A stretch of DNA of 46,851 bases from positions 1 through 46,851 of the forward strand of contig NZ_CP170637.1 of NCBI RefSeq assembly GCF_042932805.1. The letters are read 5' to 3'. Source of the stretch: Ascidiaceihabitans sp029251465. Lineage in GTDB: Bacteria > Pseudomonadota > Alphaproteobacteria > Rhodobacterales > Rhodobacteraceae. Below the pieces are notes generated by a model. The model saw nothing but the letters and a program-made list of their open reading frames with translations, searched no databases and had not been told where the DNA came from. Shown piece after piece: positions 23,536 through 32,309 of this stretch (the stretch's first letter is position 1; each line of letters opens with the position of its first letter). Made by a program: the position numbers and the translations under genes.

Positions 23536-26274
23536 ATGACCGAGATTAGCCGTGTAGCCTTGTTTGGTAAGCTGAATTCGATGGGCTATAAAGCCGTCGA
23601 AGGCGCGACAGTGTTTTGCAAAATGCGAGGCAATCCGTATGTCGAGATTGTCCATTGGTTGGCGCAGATCGTGCAACTGCCGGACAGCGATTTTCACAAA
23701 ATTATTGAGCACTATAAGGTCGATCCGGCCCGTCTGTCTGCGGATATGACCACCGCCTTGGATGCGTTGCCGCGTGGGGCCAGCACGATTTCCGATCTGT
23801 CCCAACACCTTGAGGACGCGATGGAACGCGCGTGGGTCTATGGCTCGCTGTTGTATTCTTCATCTCAGGTTCGCACGGGCCACTTGGTTCTGGGCATGAT
23901 GAAGACAAAACAACTGCGCAATATTTTCTTGGGGATTTCGCGTGAATTCGCGCGGATTTTGCCAGATGATTTGTCTGAAAATTTTGCGGCCATCACCGAT
24001 GGATCTCCAGAAGAAACGTTGGTTGCTACAGATGGTTCGATGACCGGCGGTGGTGCTGCTCCGGGTGAGGCATCGGGCGCGATGGCCCCGGCGTCGATGG
24101 GCAAAGAAGAGGCGTTGCAGCAATATTGCACTGACATGACCCAGCAAGCCAAAGACGGTGAGATCGATCCGATTGTGGGTCGTGATGAGGAAATTCGCCA
24201 GATCGTCGACGTGCTAATGCGACGCCGTCAAAACAACCCGATCCTGACAGGTGAAGCTGGTGTTGGTAAAACGGCTGTGGTCGAAGGGTTCGCCCTGCGC
24301 ATCGCGCGCGGTGATGTCCCACCCGCCTTGCAGGGTGCACGTTTGCTGGCGTTGGATGTTGGTCTGCTGCAGGCTGGTGCGTCGATGAAAGGCGAATTTG
24401 AAAACCGCCTAAAGGCTGTGATCGAAGAGGTTCAAGCCTCGACCACGCCGATCGTGATGTTCATCGACGAAACCCACACGCTGGTTGGGGCAGGGGGCGC
24501 GGCTGGCACGGGCGATGCGGCGAACCTTTTAAAACCTGCGTTGGCGCGTGGCACTTTGCGCACCATCGGCGCAACCACCTGGGCTGAATACAAAAAGCAT
24601 ATCGAAAAAGACCCGGCGTTGACCCGTCGTTTTCAGGTTGTCGCGGTCGAAGAACCCGCCGTGCCAAAGGCCATCATGATGATGCGCGGCATTGCATCGA
24701 TGCTGGAAAAACACCACCGTGTTCAGGTCTTGGACGAGGCGATCGAGGCGGCAGTGTCTCTCTCTGCTCGCTACATTCCGGCCCGCCAGTTGCCTGACAA
24801 ATCGGTCAGCGTTTTGGATACCACCTGCGCCCGTGTCGCCGTAAGCCAACATGCGGTGCCCGCCGAGGTGGACGATTGCCGCAAGCGCATTGACGCGCTG
24901 ACGACTGAATTGGACATCATCGACCGCGATGAAACTGCGGGCTACGATGTTGATGCTCGCCGCGATGCTGTGTCTGTCGCCAAGGCGGACGCCGAAGGTG
25001 AATTGGATGCGCTGAATGTGCGCTGGGATGCAGAAAAAGCGGTTGTCGAATCGATCCTTGATCTGCGGGCCAAGCTGCGCGAAGGCGCGGCTGCTGTGGA
25101 CACAGCGCAAGATCCGATTGCCGATGCCAACGCCGAAGACGGCGCGGAAACCGCACCCGCCCAAGACGGCATGAGTGCTGAGGAACGTGCGGATTTGATG
25201 GGTCAGCTAAAGGCCAAGAATGCAGAGCTTGAAGAGCTGCAAGGCGAGAACGCTTTGATCTTGCCAATTGTGGATGCGCAGGCCGTGGCCAGTGTGATCG
25301 GCGATTGGACGGGTATTCCCGTGGGCCGCATGGTCAGTGACGAACTGGAAACAGTTCTGAACCTCGAGGAACATTTGGCCAAGCGCGTCATTGGTCAGGA
25401 CCACGCGATGAAGATGATCGCCAAACGCATTCAGACCAGCCGCGCAGGTTTGGACAACCCCAACAAACCAATTGGGGTGTTCATGCTGGCCGGTACGTCG
25501 GGCGTGGGTAAAACCGAAACGGCGCTGGCCTTGGCCGAAGTGCTGTACGGTGGCGAACAAAACGTCATCACGATCAACATGTCCGAGTATCAAGAGGCGC
25601 ACACCGTGTCTTCGCTGAAAGGGGCTCCTCCTGGCTACGTGGGCTACGGTGAAGGTGGCGTTCTGACCGAAGCGGTGCGGCGCAAACCCTATTCGGTGGT
25701 TCTGTTGGACGAGGTCGAAAAGGCGCACCCGGACGTGCACGAGGTGTTCTTTCAGGTTTTCGATAAAGGCGTCATGGAAGACGGCGAAGGCCGCGTGATT
25801 GATTTCAAAAACACGCTGATCTTGCTGACCTCGAATGCGGGTTCCGACCTGATCATGGACATGTGCGCGGACCCGGAATTGATGCCCGAAATCGAAGGCA
25901 TTACGAAAGCCCTGCGTGATCCGTTGCTGAAAATCTTCCCGGCCGCCTTGCTGGGGCGTTTGGTGACGATCCCGTACTATCCGTTGTCACCAGACATGAT
26001 TGGCAAGATCACAGCGCTGCAACTGAACCGCATCAAAAAGCGCGTGATGGAAAGCCACAATGTGCCGTTCGAATATTCGGATGCTGTGGTCGAGGAAATC
26101 GTGAACCGCTGTCAGGAATTGGAATCTGGCGGGCGTATGATTGATGCGATTGTGACCAACACGATGTTGCCAGACATCTCGGCCGAATTCCTGACCCGTA
26201 TGATGCAAGGGAAATCCGTTAATAAAGTGGCAATTGATGTGACCGACGCAGAGTTCACCTACAGCTTTGATTGA
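23536..26274 (+). CDS. tssH: T6SS sheath-recycling ATPase TssH (ClpV)
   Basis: AAA+ unfoldase that takes contracted sheath apart. An N-terminal repeat domain (residues 1-150) is followed by nucleotide-binding domain 1 with GEAGVGKT at 239-246 and VMFIDETH near 311-318, a middle helical domain (about 425-560), and domain 2 with GTSGVGKT near 653-660 and LLDEVEKAHPD near 725. The 912-residue length is typical of ClpV. The middle domain has an acidic insertion (AAVDTAQDPIADANAEDGAE, about 517-536), somewhat unusual but not disruptive. AGGGAGGA precedes the ATG. Confidence 0.97.
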   Translation: MTEISRVALFGKLNSMGYKAVEGATVFCKMRGNPYVEIVHWLAQIVQLPDSDFHKIIEHYKVDPARLSADMTTALDALPRGASTISDLSQHLEDAMERAWVYGSLLYSSSQVRTGHLVLGMMKTKQLRNIFLGISREFARILPDDLSENFAAITDGSPEETLVATDGSMTGGGAAPGEASGAMAPASMGKEEALQQYCTDMTQQAKDGEIDPIVGRDEEIRQIVDVLMRRRQNNPILTGEAGVGKTAVVEGFALRIARGDVPPALQGARLLALDVGLLQAGASMKGEFENRLKAVIEEVQASTTPIVMFIDETHTLVGAGGAAGTGDAANLLKPALARGTLRTIGATTWAEYKKHIEKDPALTRRFQVVAVEEPAVPKAIMMMRGIASMLEKHHRVQVLDEAIEAAVSLSARYIPARQLPDKSVSVLDTTCARVAVSQHAVPAEVDDCRKRIDALTTELDIIDRDETAGYDVDARRDAVSVAKADAEGELDALNVRWDAEKAVVESILDLRAKLREGAAAVDTAQDPIADANAEDGAETAPAQDGMSAEERADLMGQLKAKNAELEELQGENALILPIVDAQAVASVIGDWTGIPVGRMVSDELETVLNLEEHLAKRVIGQDHAMKMIAKRIQTSRAGLDNPNKPIGVFMLAGTSGVGKTETALALAEVLYGGEQNVITINMSEYQEAHTVSSLKGAPPGYVGYGEGGVLTEAVRRKPYSVVLLDEVEKAHPDVHEVFFQVFDKGVMEDGEGRVIDFKNTLILLTSNAGSDLIMDMCADPELMPEIEGITKALRDPLLKIFPAALLGRLVTIPYYPLSPDMIGKITALQLNRIKKRVMESHNVPFEYSDAVVEEIVNRCQELESGGRMIDAIVTNTMLPDISAEFLTRMMQGKSVNKVAIDVTDAEFTYSFD

Positions 26275-26295
26275 TCAAGCTTAGGCGCGAAAAAC

Positions 26296-26321
26296 GGGTT
26301 GGGACACAAATGTTCCAACCC
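26296..26321. promoter_or_regulatory. Hairpin between clpV and vgrG
   Basis: GGGTTGGGACA, loop CAAA, TGTTCCAACCC: eleven pairs with one G-U pair. On the plus strand it is followed by an A-run, not T. On the minus strand it is followed by GTTTTT, so in sequence it would terminate transcription coming the other way. In the T6SS message it is probably a stability structure before vgrG. Confidence 0.5.
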
Positions 26322-26384
26322 ATAAAAAATTAGAAATTCGACGTTGTTTGGTCTAATCTGACAGTGACCAAAGGTGGGAATGGC

Positions 26385-28487
26385 ATGGCACAGGAAAAAA
26401 CGACTGCCATCGAGATGTATGGCAGCTATAAAACAGAAGAAGTTGTGCTGGTCAGCGGGATCATTGATGGCGGCATAAACGATGTTCCGGTGGCTCAGAT
26501 CGAATTTGTTTCGCGTGACCGCATGCTGGATCTAAGCGATTTTGTCGGCGGTGATCTTGGGTTTTCCATTGCGGGTGCGGACGCCAAGGAACAGTTGTTT
26601 TACGGCACTTGCATTAGCGCTGAGTACAAAGGGTCGCCCACGGGTGATGGTCACTATTTTGCCGAGGTCCGTCCCTGGATTTGGTTCTTAACCAGATCAC
26701 ACAACAACCGTGTGTTTCAAAACATGACGACGACTGCGATCGTTCAGGAAATTTTGGGTGATTACGGGTTCAGCAAAGACCTTGTGACCGATCATTCCAA
26801 AGCCGATGCGCGACGGGAATACTGTGTTCAATATCGCGAAACAGACCTTGATTTCATAAAGCGCCTGCTAGAGCAGGATGGCATCTATTTCTATTTTGAT
26901 TTTGGGAAAGACGCCGCAAAGTTGGTGTTGGCGGATTCTCCGAGCACGCATCCCGCAGTTAAAATTGATGACGAACTGCCATTTCGTGATGACGCCGCCG
27001 AGCAACAATTGGACCACATTTACAAATGGACCACGACGGAAAATGTGGTCAGCGGCAAGGTCACTCTGGATGACTATGATTTCACCAAACCCAAAGCAGA
27101 TCTGACATCGACGTCGATCGTGAAAAGCGGCAAGCACCAACATAATGACTATGAGGTTTACCGCTATCCAGGTGGATACCGTGAAAGCGGAGAAGGCGAT
27201 CAGTTCGCAAGCTTTCAGATGGAAGCAGCGGCGGCCCAGCATCAGGTCTGGACCGGCGAAGCGAACATTCTGAACCTTTGGGTCGGGTACACCTTTGATT
27301 TGATCGACCATCCCCGTCACAAGGCGGCTGACATGAAGTCGTTCATGGTGACCCGCGCAAAACAGTATTTCCGTTTGACGAATGGTGGCGAAGGCAAAAC
27401 ACCGTCGCTGTTGGAAGAAGCCTTTGATTTTGGTCTTTCAACATTTGAACACACACGGATTGTGTTCGATGCAGTCTTGAAATCGAAACCGTTCAGAATG
27501 CTGACAACGGCGACAAAACCCACGATTTCCGGCGTCCATACGGCGGTGGTCACAGGGTCTAGTGGCGCAGAAATCGAGACGGATAAATATGGCCGGATCA
27601 AGGTGCAGTTCCACTGGGACCGTGCCGGTAAATTCGACGATTCTAGTTCGTGTTGGGTGCGCACGATGATGCCGTGGACTGGCAAAGGGTGGGGCACCAC
27701 TGCCATTCCACGCGTCGGCCAAGAGGTCGTCATTCAGTTCGAAGAAGGTGATCCGGATCGCCCGCTTTGCGTTGGGATGTTGTATAATGCTGACACGATG
27801 CCGCCCTATGAATTGCCTGCTAATGCGACCCGTTCTGGCATCAAAACCAACAGTTCCTCAGGTGGTGGCGGATACAACGAGCTGATGTTCGAGGACAAAA
27901 AGGGCGACGAGCTCGTCCGCTTTGAAGCGGAAAAAGATTACGTTCAGACCGTTCAGAACAGCGCCCATATTAAGGTCGGTTATGAACACGGGGATGATGT
28001 CAAAAAAGCCGACGCCCAGGACGACAAAAGCCTGAAGATCGAGATCGAAAACCATCTGGATGAAATTATCGAAAAGGGGGACCACTCCTTTGAGGTAACG
28101 GCGGGCAAACAGACCCTAAAGGTCAAGAAAGACAAAGACGAAACGATCGAAGGAAAATCGACCCAAACGATCACGGACGACGTGAGCCAAGTCATCAAGG
28201 ACGGCAATGTCAGCCGCGAAGTGAAATCAGGCAATGACTCGACCAAAGTCTCGAAGGGGAATTATTCTGTCGATACGGACCTTGGCAAAATCAATCTGAC
28301 GGCCAAGCAATCCATCACCTTAAAGGTCGGCGGTTCGTCTATTGTTGTGGACACCAAAGGCGTTACAATCAAAGGCCCGATGATCAAAGTCGAAGGAACG
28401 GCTATGGTTGATGTCAAAGGTAAACTGACGACCGTTAAGGCGGATGCGATACTGACCCTCAAGGGCAGCATGACAAAGATTAACTAG
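26385..28487 (+). CDS. vgrG: T6SS spike protein VgrG (TssI)
   Basis: Trimeric spike that caps the Hcp tube and carries effectors. The gp27-like part (about residues 10-370) contains GIDGGINDVPVAQIEF-like strands and YRETDLDFIKRLLEQDGIYFYF; the gp5-like OB part (about 380-470) has GRIKVQFHWDR, SSCWVRTMMPWTGKGWG and QEVVIQFEEGDPDRP. A beta-helix of short repeats (about 500-690) ends in GSMTKIN. There is no C-terminal toxin domain, so effectors must be cargo. The ATG at 26385 is chosen because AAAGGTGGGA stands just before it; a GTG at 26364 is an alternative. The next gene starts nine bases on. Confidence 0.96.
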   Translation: MAQEKTTAIEMYGSYKTEEVVLVSGIIDGGINDVPVAQIEFVSRDRMLDLSDFVGGDLGFSIAGADAKEQLFYGTCISAEYKGSPTGDGHYFAEVRPWIWFLTRSHNNRVFQNMTTTAIVQEILGDYGFSKDLVTDHSKADARREYCVQYRETDLDFIKRLLEQDGIYFYFDFGKDAAKLVLADSPSTHPAVKIDDELPFRDDAAEQQLDHIYKWTTTENVVSGKVTLDDYDFTKPKADLTSTSIVKSGKHQHNDYEVYRYPGGYRESGEGDQFASFQMEAAAAQHQVWTGEANILNLWVGYTFDLIDHPRHKAADMKSFMVTRAKQYFRLTNGGEGKTPSLLEEAFDFGLSTFEHTRIVFDAVLKSKPFRMLTTATKPTISGVHTAVVTGSSGAEIETDKYGRIKVQFHWDRAGKFDDSSSCWVRTMMPWTGKGWGTTAIPRVGQEVVIQFEEGDPDRPLCVGMLYNADTMPPYELPANATRSGIKTNSSSGGGGYNELMFEDKKGDELVRFEAEKDYVQTVQNSAHIKVGYEHGDDVKKADAQDDKSLKIEIENHLDEIIEKGDHSFEVTAGKQTLKVKKDKDETIEGKSTQTITDDVSQVIKDGNVSREVKSGNDSTKVSKGNYSVDTDLGKINLTAKQSITLKVGGSSIVVDTKGVTIKGPMIKVEGTAMVDVKGKLTTVKADAILTLKGSMTKIN

Positions 28488-28496
28488 GAGGGATTG

Positions 28497-29120
28497 ATGA
28501 TGAACACTCGATTTGCTGATCTCACAAAGGTTCCAAACCAACCAGCGATGCGCCTGTTGGCGATGGCCAATGCCAAGTTGGATACAAAGCTGACGTCGCC
28601 GGCCAATGCCACTGTCGAGGTGGTGCTGGCAGAGTTGGAGCAGGCCGACGCGCCAATGGATATGCTGCGTTTGATGTCTGTTGCCTTGCCCGCGCGGGAA
28701 CGCGTTTGGTGGGCATGTTTGGCCGCGCGGGATGTGACAGGCCCTGATCCAGAGGTGGTGCCACCCCCGTTGGCCGCCTCCGAGGCTTGGGTGCGTAAAC
28801 CGTCAGATGCGACCCGCGATACTGCGCGTTTGGCAGTCGAGGTCGCGGACATTGATGACGACACGGTCTTGTGTGCCTCGGCAGTGGTCTATTGCGACGA
28901 AACATTGGGGACCGGCGAATTGGCGCAATATCCTGCCCCTCCCGGTGCCTCGCAAACGTCGGCGTTTGGAATGAACATTGTGGCGATGGGAACAGGCAGC
29001 GATGTAATGGAAATGGCCCATCATTTGGTGGACCGTGCCGTTGACATTGCCCGTGGTGGAAATGGTCAGATTCCGTTACTCCAAAACGATCAAGCCGCAA
29101 TCGAGGGGACAGCGCCGTGA
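28497..29120 (+). CDS. Unknown protein between vgrG and PAAR, possible spike adaptor
   Basis: I cannot name the family with certainty; similar proteins sit between vgrG and PAAR genes in alphaproteobacterial T6SS loci (memory suggests a DUF, not verified). It is a soluble protein of about 207 residues, helical in the first half (FADLTKVPNQPAMRLLAMANAKLDTKL; LPARERVWWACLAARDV) with a helix pair after a Pro-rich link (PDPEVVPPPLAASEAW). No catalytic motif is visible. AGGAGG lies five bases before the first ATG at 28497, with a second ATG at 28500. Its stop overlaps the PAAR start. Position suggests a chaperone or adaptor that loads cargo or PAAR on VgrG. Confidence 0.75.
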   Translation: MMNTRFADLTKVPNQPAMRLLAMANAKLDTKLTSPANATVEVVLAELEQADAPMDMLRLMSVALPARERVWWACLAARDVTGPDPEVVPPPLAASEAWVRKPSDATRDTARLAVEVADIDDDTVLCASAVVYCDETLGTGELAQYPAPPGASQTSAFGMNIVAMGTGSDVMEMAHHLVDRAVDIARGGNGQIPLLQNDQAAIEGTAP

Positions 29121-29422
29121 TGCCTTGTGCTCTTGTGGGCGATTTTCATATGTGCCCGATGGTGACTCCTGGAATCCCGCCAATTCCGCATGTCGGTGGG
29201 CCAGTCGTACCGCCTGGCGTGCCAACGATTTTGGTCATGGGCAAACCACCGGCACCGATGGGCAACATGGCAACATGTGTCGGCCCGCCGGATTCCCTGG
29301 TCAAGGGATCAGGAACCGTTTTGATCGGTGGCCGTCCATGTGTGCGCATCCTAATGGATTCATCTGCCCATGGTGGCATGGTCGTTGGACCGGGTGCATT
29401 AACCGTAATAGTGGGTGGATGA
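29120..29422 (+). CDS. PAAR-domain spike tip protein
   Basis: Small cone-shaped protein that sharpens the VgrG tip. The sequence is Pro/Gly-rich with the PAAR repeat look: an early HMCPM, then GPPDSLVKGSGTVLIGGRPCVRI and a late SSAHGGMVVGPGALTVIVGG. It is only about 100 residues long and has no toxin extension. The start overlaps the preceding stop (GTGATG), with GTG 29117 as the alternative. Zinc ligands are probably the conserved His and Cys residues (H11, C13, C54, H84 region by eye). Confidence 0.93.
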   Translation: MPCALVGDFHMCPMVTPGIPPIPHVGGPVVPPGVPTILVMGKPPAPMGNMATCVGPPDSLVKGSGTVLIGGRPCVRILMDSSAHGGMVVGPGALTVIVGG

Positions 29423-29429
29423 AGTACCG

Positions 29430-30923
29430 ATGACTGTCACACTACACTTTCAATCGACCGGAATGGTGCCCAGTAACGGGCAACCATTTTCAATGCGTGG
29501 CACCTCTTTGACTGTGGGGCGTTCTGACCAGAACGATATCGTTTTGCCCGATCCGGACAAGATTATTTCCGGTCGCCACTGCGCAATTGAGGATCAGGGT
29601 GGCAACGTTGTCGTCATCGATTTTTCGACCAACGGCACGTTTTTGAACTATGGTAAAATGGCATTGGGCGCGACGCCGACACCTATCAATGACGGCGATA
29701 TTCTGTCCATTGGCGGCTATGAATTGATGGTCCAAATGACCTCAGCCCAGGCCCAAGATCCGTTGCAAAGCATTGCGCCACCGTTGGACAATGATGATTT
29801 CGCTGTCGGATCGGCAAGTGCGCCTGGTGCCTTGATGGATGTCTTGGATGACCGCGACGATTTTCTGGATGATTTGCTGGGTGGGCCCACATCTGGCCCG
29901 TCTGGCGTCGTACGCGACAAACTAGGGGACGATGGGTTGATGCCTCCGATGGAGGACGATTTTGCCCCGATTATTCCGGATGAAGACCCGATTGAAGAAT
30001 TCAGTTCGAGCCAAGTGGCGCATTCATCGCCGATGTCCGATTTCATGCCAACACCGGCGCCAGCCACCAGTGCGATCCCCGACGATTGGGATTTGGATGC
30101 GCCTGACGTGCCTGTGTCTCCGATTGCGCCAGTGCCAGCGCCCAGCATTGACCCGTTCCTAGAAGCCGGCGACGTGGACATCCCGGACTTTGGCCCCGAT
30201 GACCTGCCCGAGATTGACCCGGTCGAGACGCCTGTCGTTGTGGATGCGCCGGTTGTGCAGACACCTATTGTTGACAGGCCAGCAGAACCAGAAATTGTGC
30301 CTGAACCCAAACCCGCCCCTGTCGTGATGTCTGCAGGCGGGCCCGATCACGCAGCGCGCGCCTTTTTGGCAGCCCTTGGGGCCGATGGTCTCAATATTCC
30401 TGATCAGGAACTTGAACCGACATTAACCCGCCTTGGCAATGTGATGCGTATGATGATCCACGGGGTGCGCGAAATTTTGATGACACGGACCTCGATCAAA
30501 TCCGAGTTCCGAATTCATCAAACGGTCATTTCGGCGGGTAAAAACAACCCGCTCAAATTCTCGGTCAGCGCCGAGCAGGCCGTCGAAAGCATGGTGAAGC
30601 CCACGACCAAGGGCTATCTTGATGCCCACGCTGCCGCCGAAGAAGCGCTGCAAGATATCAAAGCCCACGAGGTTGCGATGATGACAGGGATGGAAGCGGC
30701 CTTGAAAGGCGTTTTGGTCAAACTAGAACCTAAAGCACTGGCAAAAACGATTGAGGCTGACAGCAGCTTTCGCACTGTGTTGACCAACAAAAAGGCCCGG
30801 TATTGGGACACTTTTGAAAAGAAATACGAAGAAATCGCAGATCAGGCGGAAAATGATTTTCATGATTTGTTTAGCAAAGAATTTGCACGCGCCTATCAAG
30901 AACAACTTGAGAAGCTAAAGTAA
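29430..30923 (+). CDS. tagH: T6SS FHA-domain protein TagH (Fha)
   Basis: Phosphothreonine-binding scaffold that links the kinase PpkA to the T6SS membrane complex. The N-terminal FHA domain (about residues 5-105) has GRS at 30-32, SGRH at 47-50 and NGT at 68-70, the binding residues. A long Asp/Pro-rich, low-complexity linker (about 115-300) leads to the C-terminal TagH domain (about 305-495: ARAFLAALGADGLNIP ... LGNVMRMMIHGVREILMTRTSIKSEFR ... FKFSVS-type ending NPLKFSVSAEQAVESM). The ATG at 29430 is preferred because it fits the usual MTVTL-type start; GTG 29415 is an alternative. It follows PAAR after seven bases. Confidence 0.95.
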   Translation: MTVTLHFQSTGMVPSNGQPFSMRGTSLTVGRSDQNDIVLPDPDKIISGRHCAIEDQGGNVVVIDFSTNGTFLNYGKMALGATPTPINDGDILSIGGYELMVQMTSAQAQDPLQSIAPPLDNDDFAVGSASAPGALMDVLDDRDDFLDDLLGGPTSGPSGVVRDKLGDDGLMPPMEDDFAPIIPDEDPIEEFSSSQVAHSSPMSDFMPTPAPATSAIPDDWDLDAPDVPVSPIAPVPAPSIDPFLEAGDVDIPDFGPDDLPEIDPVETPVVVDAPVVQTPIVDRPAEPEIVPEPKPAPVVMSAGGPDHAARAFLAALGADGLNIPDQELEPTLTRLGNVMRMMIHGVREILMTRTSIKSEFRIHQTVISAGKNNPLKFSVSAEQAVESMVKPTTKGYLDAHAAAEEALQDIKAHEVAMMTGMEAALKGVLVKLEPKALAKTIEADSSFRTVLTNKKARYWDTFEKKYEEIADQAENDFHDLFSKEFARAYQEQLEKLK

Positions 30924-30950
30924 TGTGCACACTAGAATTGAGGCCCGTTG

Positions 30951-32291
30951 ATGTCGTGGGACAGTAAAGTACTTTGGACGGAGGGGTTGTTCTTGCAGCC
31001 CCACCATTTCCAGCAAGCAGACCGTTACACCGAAAATTTGGTCGGTGGTTTGGCCCGTCGCATTGCGCCTTATGCATGGGGGGTTTCCGAGTTGGAAATC
31101 GACTATGAGGTGCTTAAGGTTGGTCAATTCGCGTTGAAATCTTGCGCAGGTTTAACCCAGGATGGCACCGTTTTTCGGGTTCCGAGTGCAGAGGATCATC
31201 CGCCTGCTTTGGACATACCGTCCAACATCAAAGATTGCGTTGTCTATTTGTCGGTGCCCCAACGCCGCCAAGGTGCGGCCGAGGCTGACATGACGGGGGC
31301 TGAATTGTCAGCGACCCGTTTTCGCCCTGCCGAGTTGGAAGTGACGGACACTGCCGGTTCTGGCAAAAAATCGGCGATGTTGACTGTGGGCAAGTTGCGT
31401 TTGCAATTTGCATTGGGTGTAGATGATTTGGCGGACCGCCTGACGATCCCGATTGCGCGGATAATCGAGGTGCGCCCTGATCAAGAAGTCATTCTGGACA
31501 GCTCTTTTGTGCCGTCGTGCATGGATGTGCGCGCCGCCGCCCCGCTAGAAGGTTTCCTGAAAGAGTTAGAGGGTTTGCTGGGGCACCGTATGACGGCCCT
31601 TTCGGGGCGCATGGCCCAAAGTGGAACAGCCAAGGGTGCCGCTGAAATTCAGGACTTTTTGTTGTTGATGGCGATCAACCGCACCTTACCGGTGATCCGT
31701 CACATGATGAGCATCGAAAATCTGCACCCCGCACATCTGTACAGCCAATGCGTGTCTTTGGCGGGTGAATTATCGACCTTTATGGCGGCAGAAAAACACC
31801 CTCCGCAATTTCCTGCTTATCAGCACCACGATCTGACAGAGACGTTCTCTGGCGTTGTCCGTTTGTTGCGCCAATACCTGTCCGCAGTTCTGGAACAAAC
31901 GGCTGTGTCTATCCCACTTGATCCGCGTAAATACGGTATCTCGGTGGGTGTGATCTCGGATCGTAAATTGATCAATACAGCCGGATTTATCTTGGCTGTG
32001 AGCGCCGATATTCCAGTAGAAAACCTGCGCCGCCATTTCTCGGGGCAGGCCAAGTTGGGGCCGGTTGAAGAAATCCGCCAATTGGTGAATTCGGCATTGC
32101 CAGGCATTCCCATGCGCGCGCTACCGGTCGCACCGCGTCAAATCCCATACAGTGCAAATGTCGTTTATTTCGAACTCGATGGCGACAATGCCTATTGGGG
32201 CAAGATGACAACATCCGGAGGGATCGCGGTGCATGTCTCTGGTGAATACCCCGGGCTTAAGATGGAACTTTGGGCCATCCGGCAGGGCTAA
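30951..32291 (+). CDS. tssK: T6SS baseplate-membrane connector TssK
   Basis: Trimeric protein that joins the baseplate to TssL/TssM. The family opening is plain: KVLWTEGLFLQPHHFQQADRYTENLV. Further landmarks are LDIPSNIKDCVVYLSVP, SSFVPSCMDVRAAAPLEGFLKELEGLLGHR, AEIQDFLLLMAINRTLPVI and the C-terminal YFELDGDNAYWGKMTTSGGIAVHVSGEYPGLKMELWAI. 447 residues by the longest count. The ATG at 30951 follows GAGG at a good distance; the TTG just before it is not needed. Confidence 0.97.
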   Translation: MSWDSKVLWTEGLFLQPHHFQQADRYTENLVGGLARRIAPYAWGVSELEIDYEVLKVGQFALKSCAGLTQDGTVFRVPSAEDHPPALDIPSNIKDCVVYLSVPQRRQGAAEADMTGAELSATRFRPAELEVTDTAGSGKKSAMLTVGKLRLQFALGVDDLADRLTIPIARIIEVRPDQEVILDSSFVPSCMDVRAAAPLEGFLKELEGLLGHRMTALSGRMAQSGTAKGAAEIQDFLLLMAINRTLPVIRHMMSIENLHPAHLYSQCVSLAGELSTFMAAEKHPPQFPAYQHHDLTETFSGVVRLLRQYLSAVLEQTAVSIPLDPRKYGISVGVISDRKLINTAGFILAVSADIPVENLRRHFSGQAKLGPVEEIRQLVNSALPGIPMRALPVAPRQIPYSANVVYFELDGDNAYWGKMTTSGGIAVHVSGEYPGLKMELWAIRQG

Positions 32292-32309
32292 TGCAGAAGG
32301 TTGATTACG

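Noticed and set aside
26296..26321. Plus-strand intrinsic terminator between clpV and vgrG
   Set aside because: The hairpin is followed by an A-run on the plus strand; the T-run is on the other strand. VgrG is probably still in the operon.
26385..28487. Evolved VgrG with a toxin domain
   Set aside because: The C-terminus is only the repetitive beta-helix and ends soon after it.
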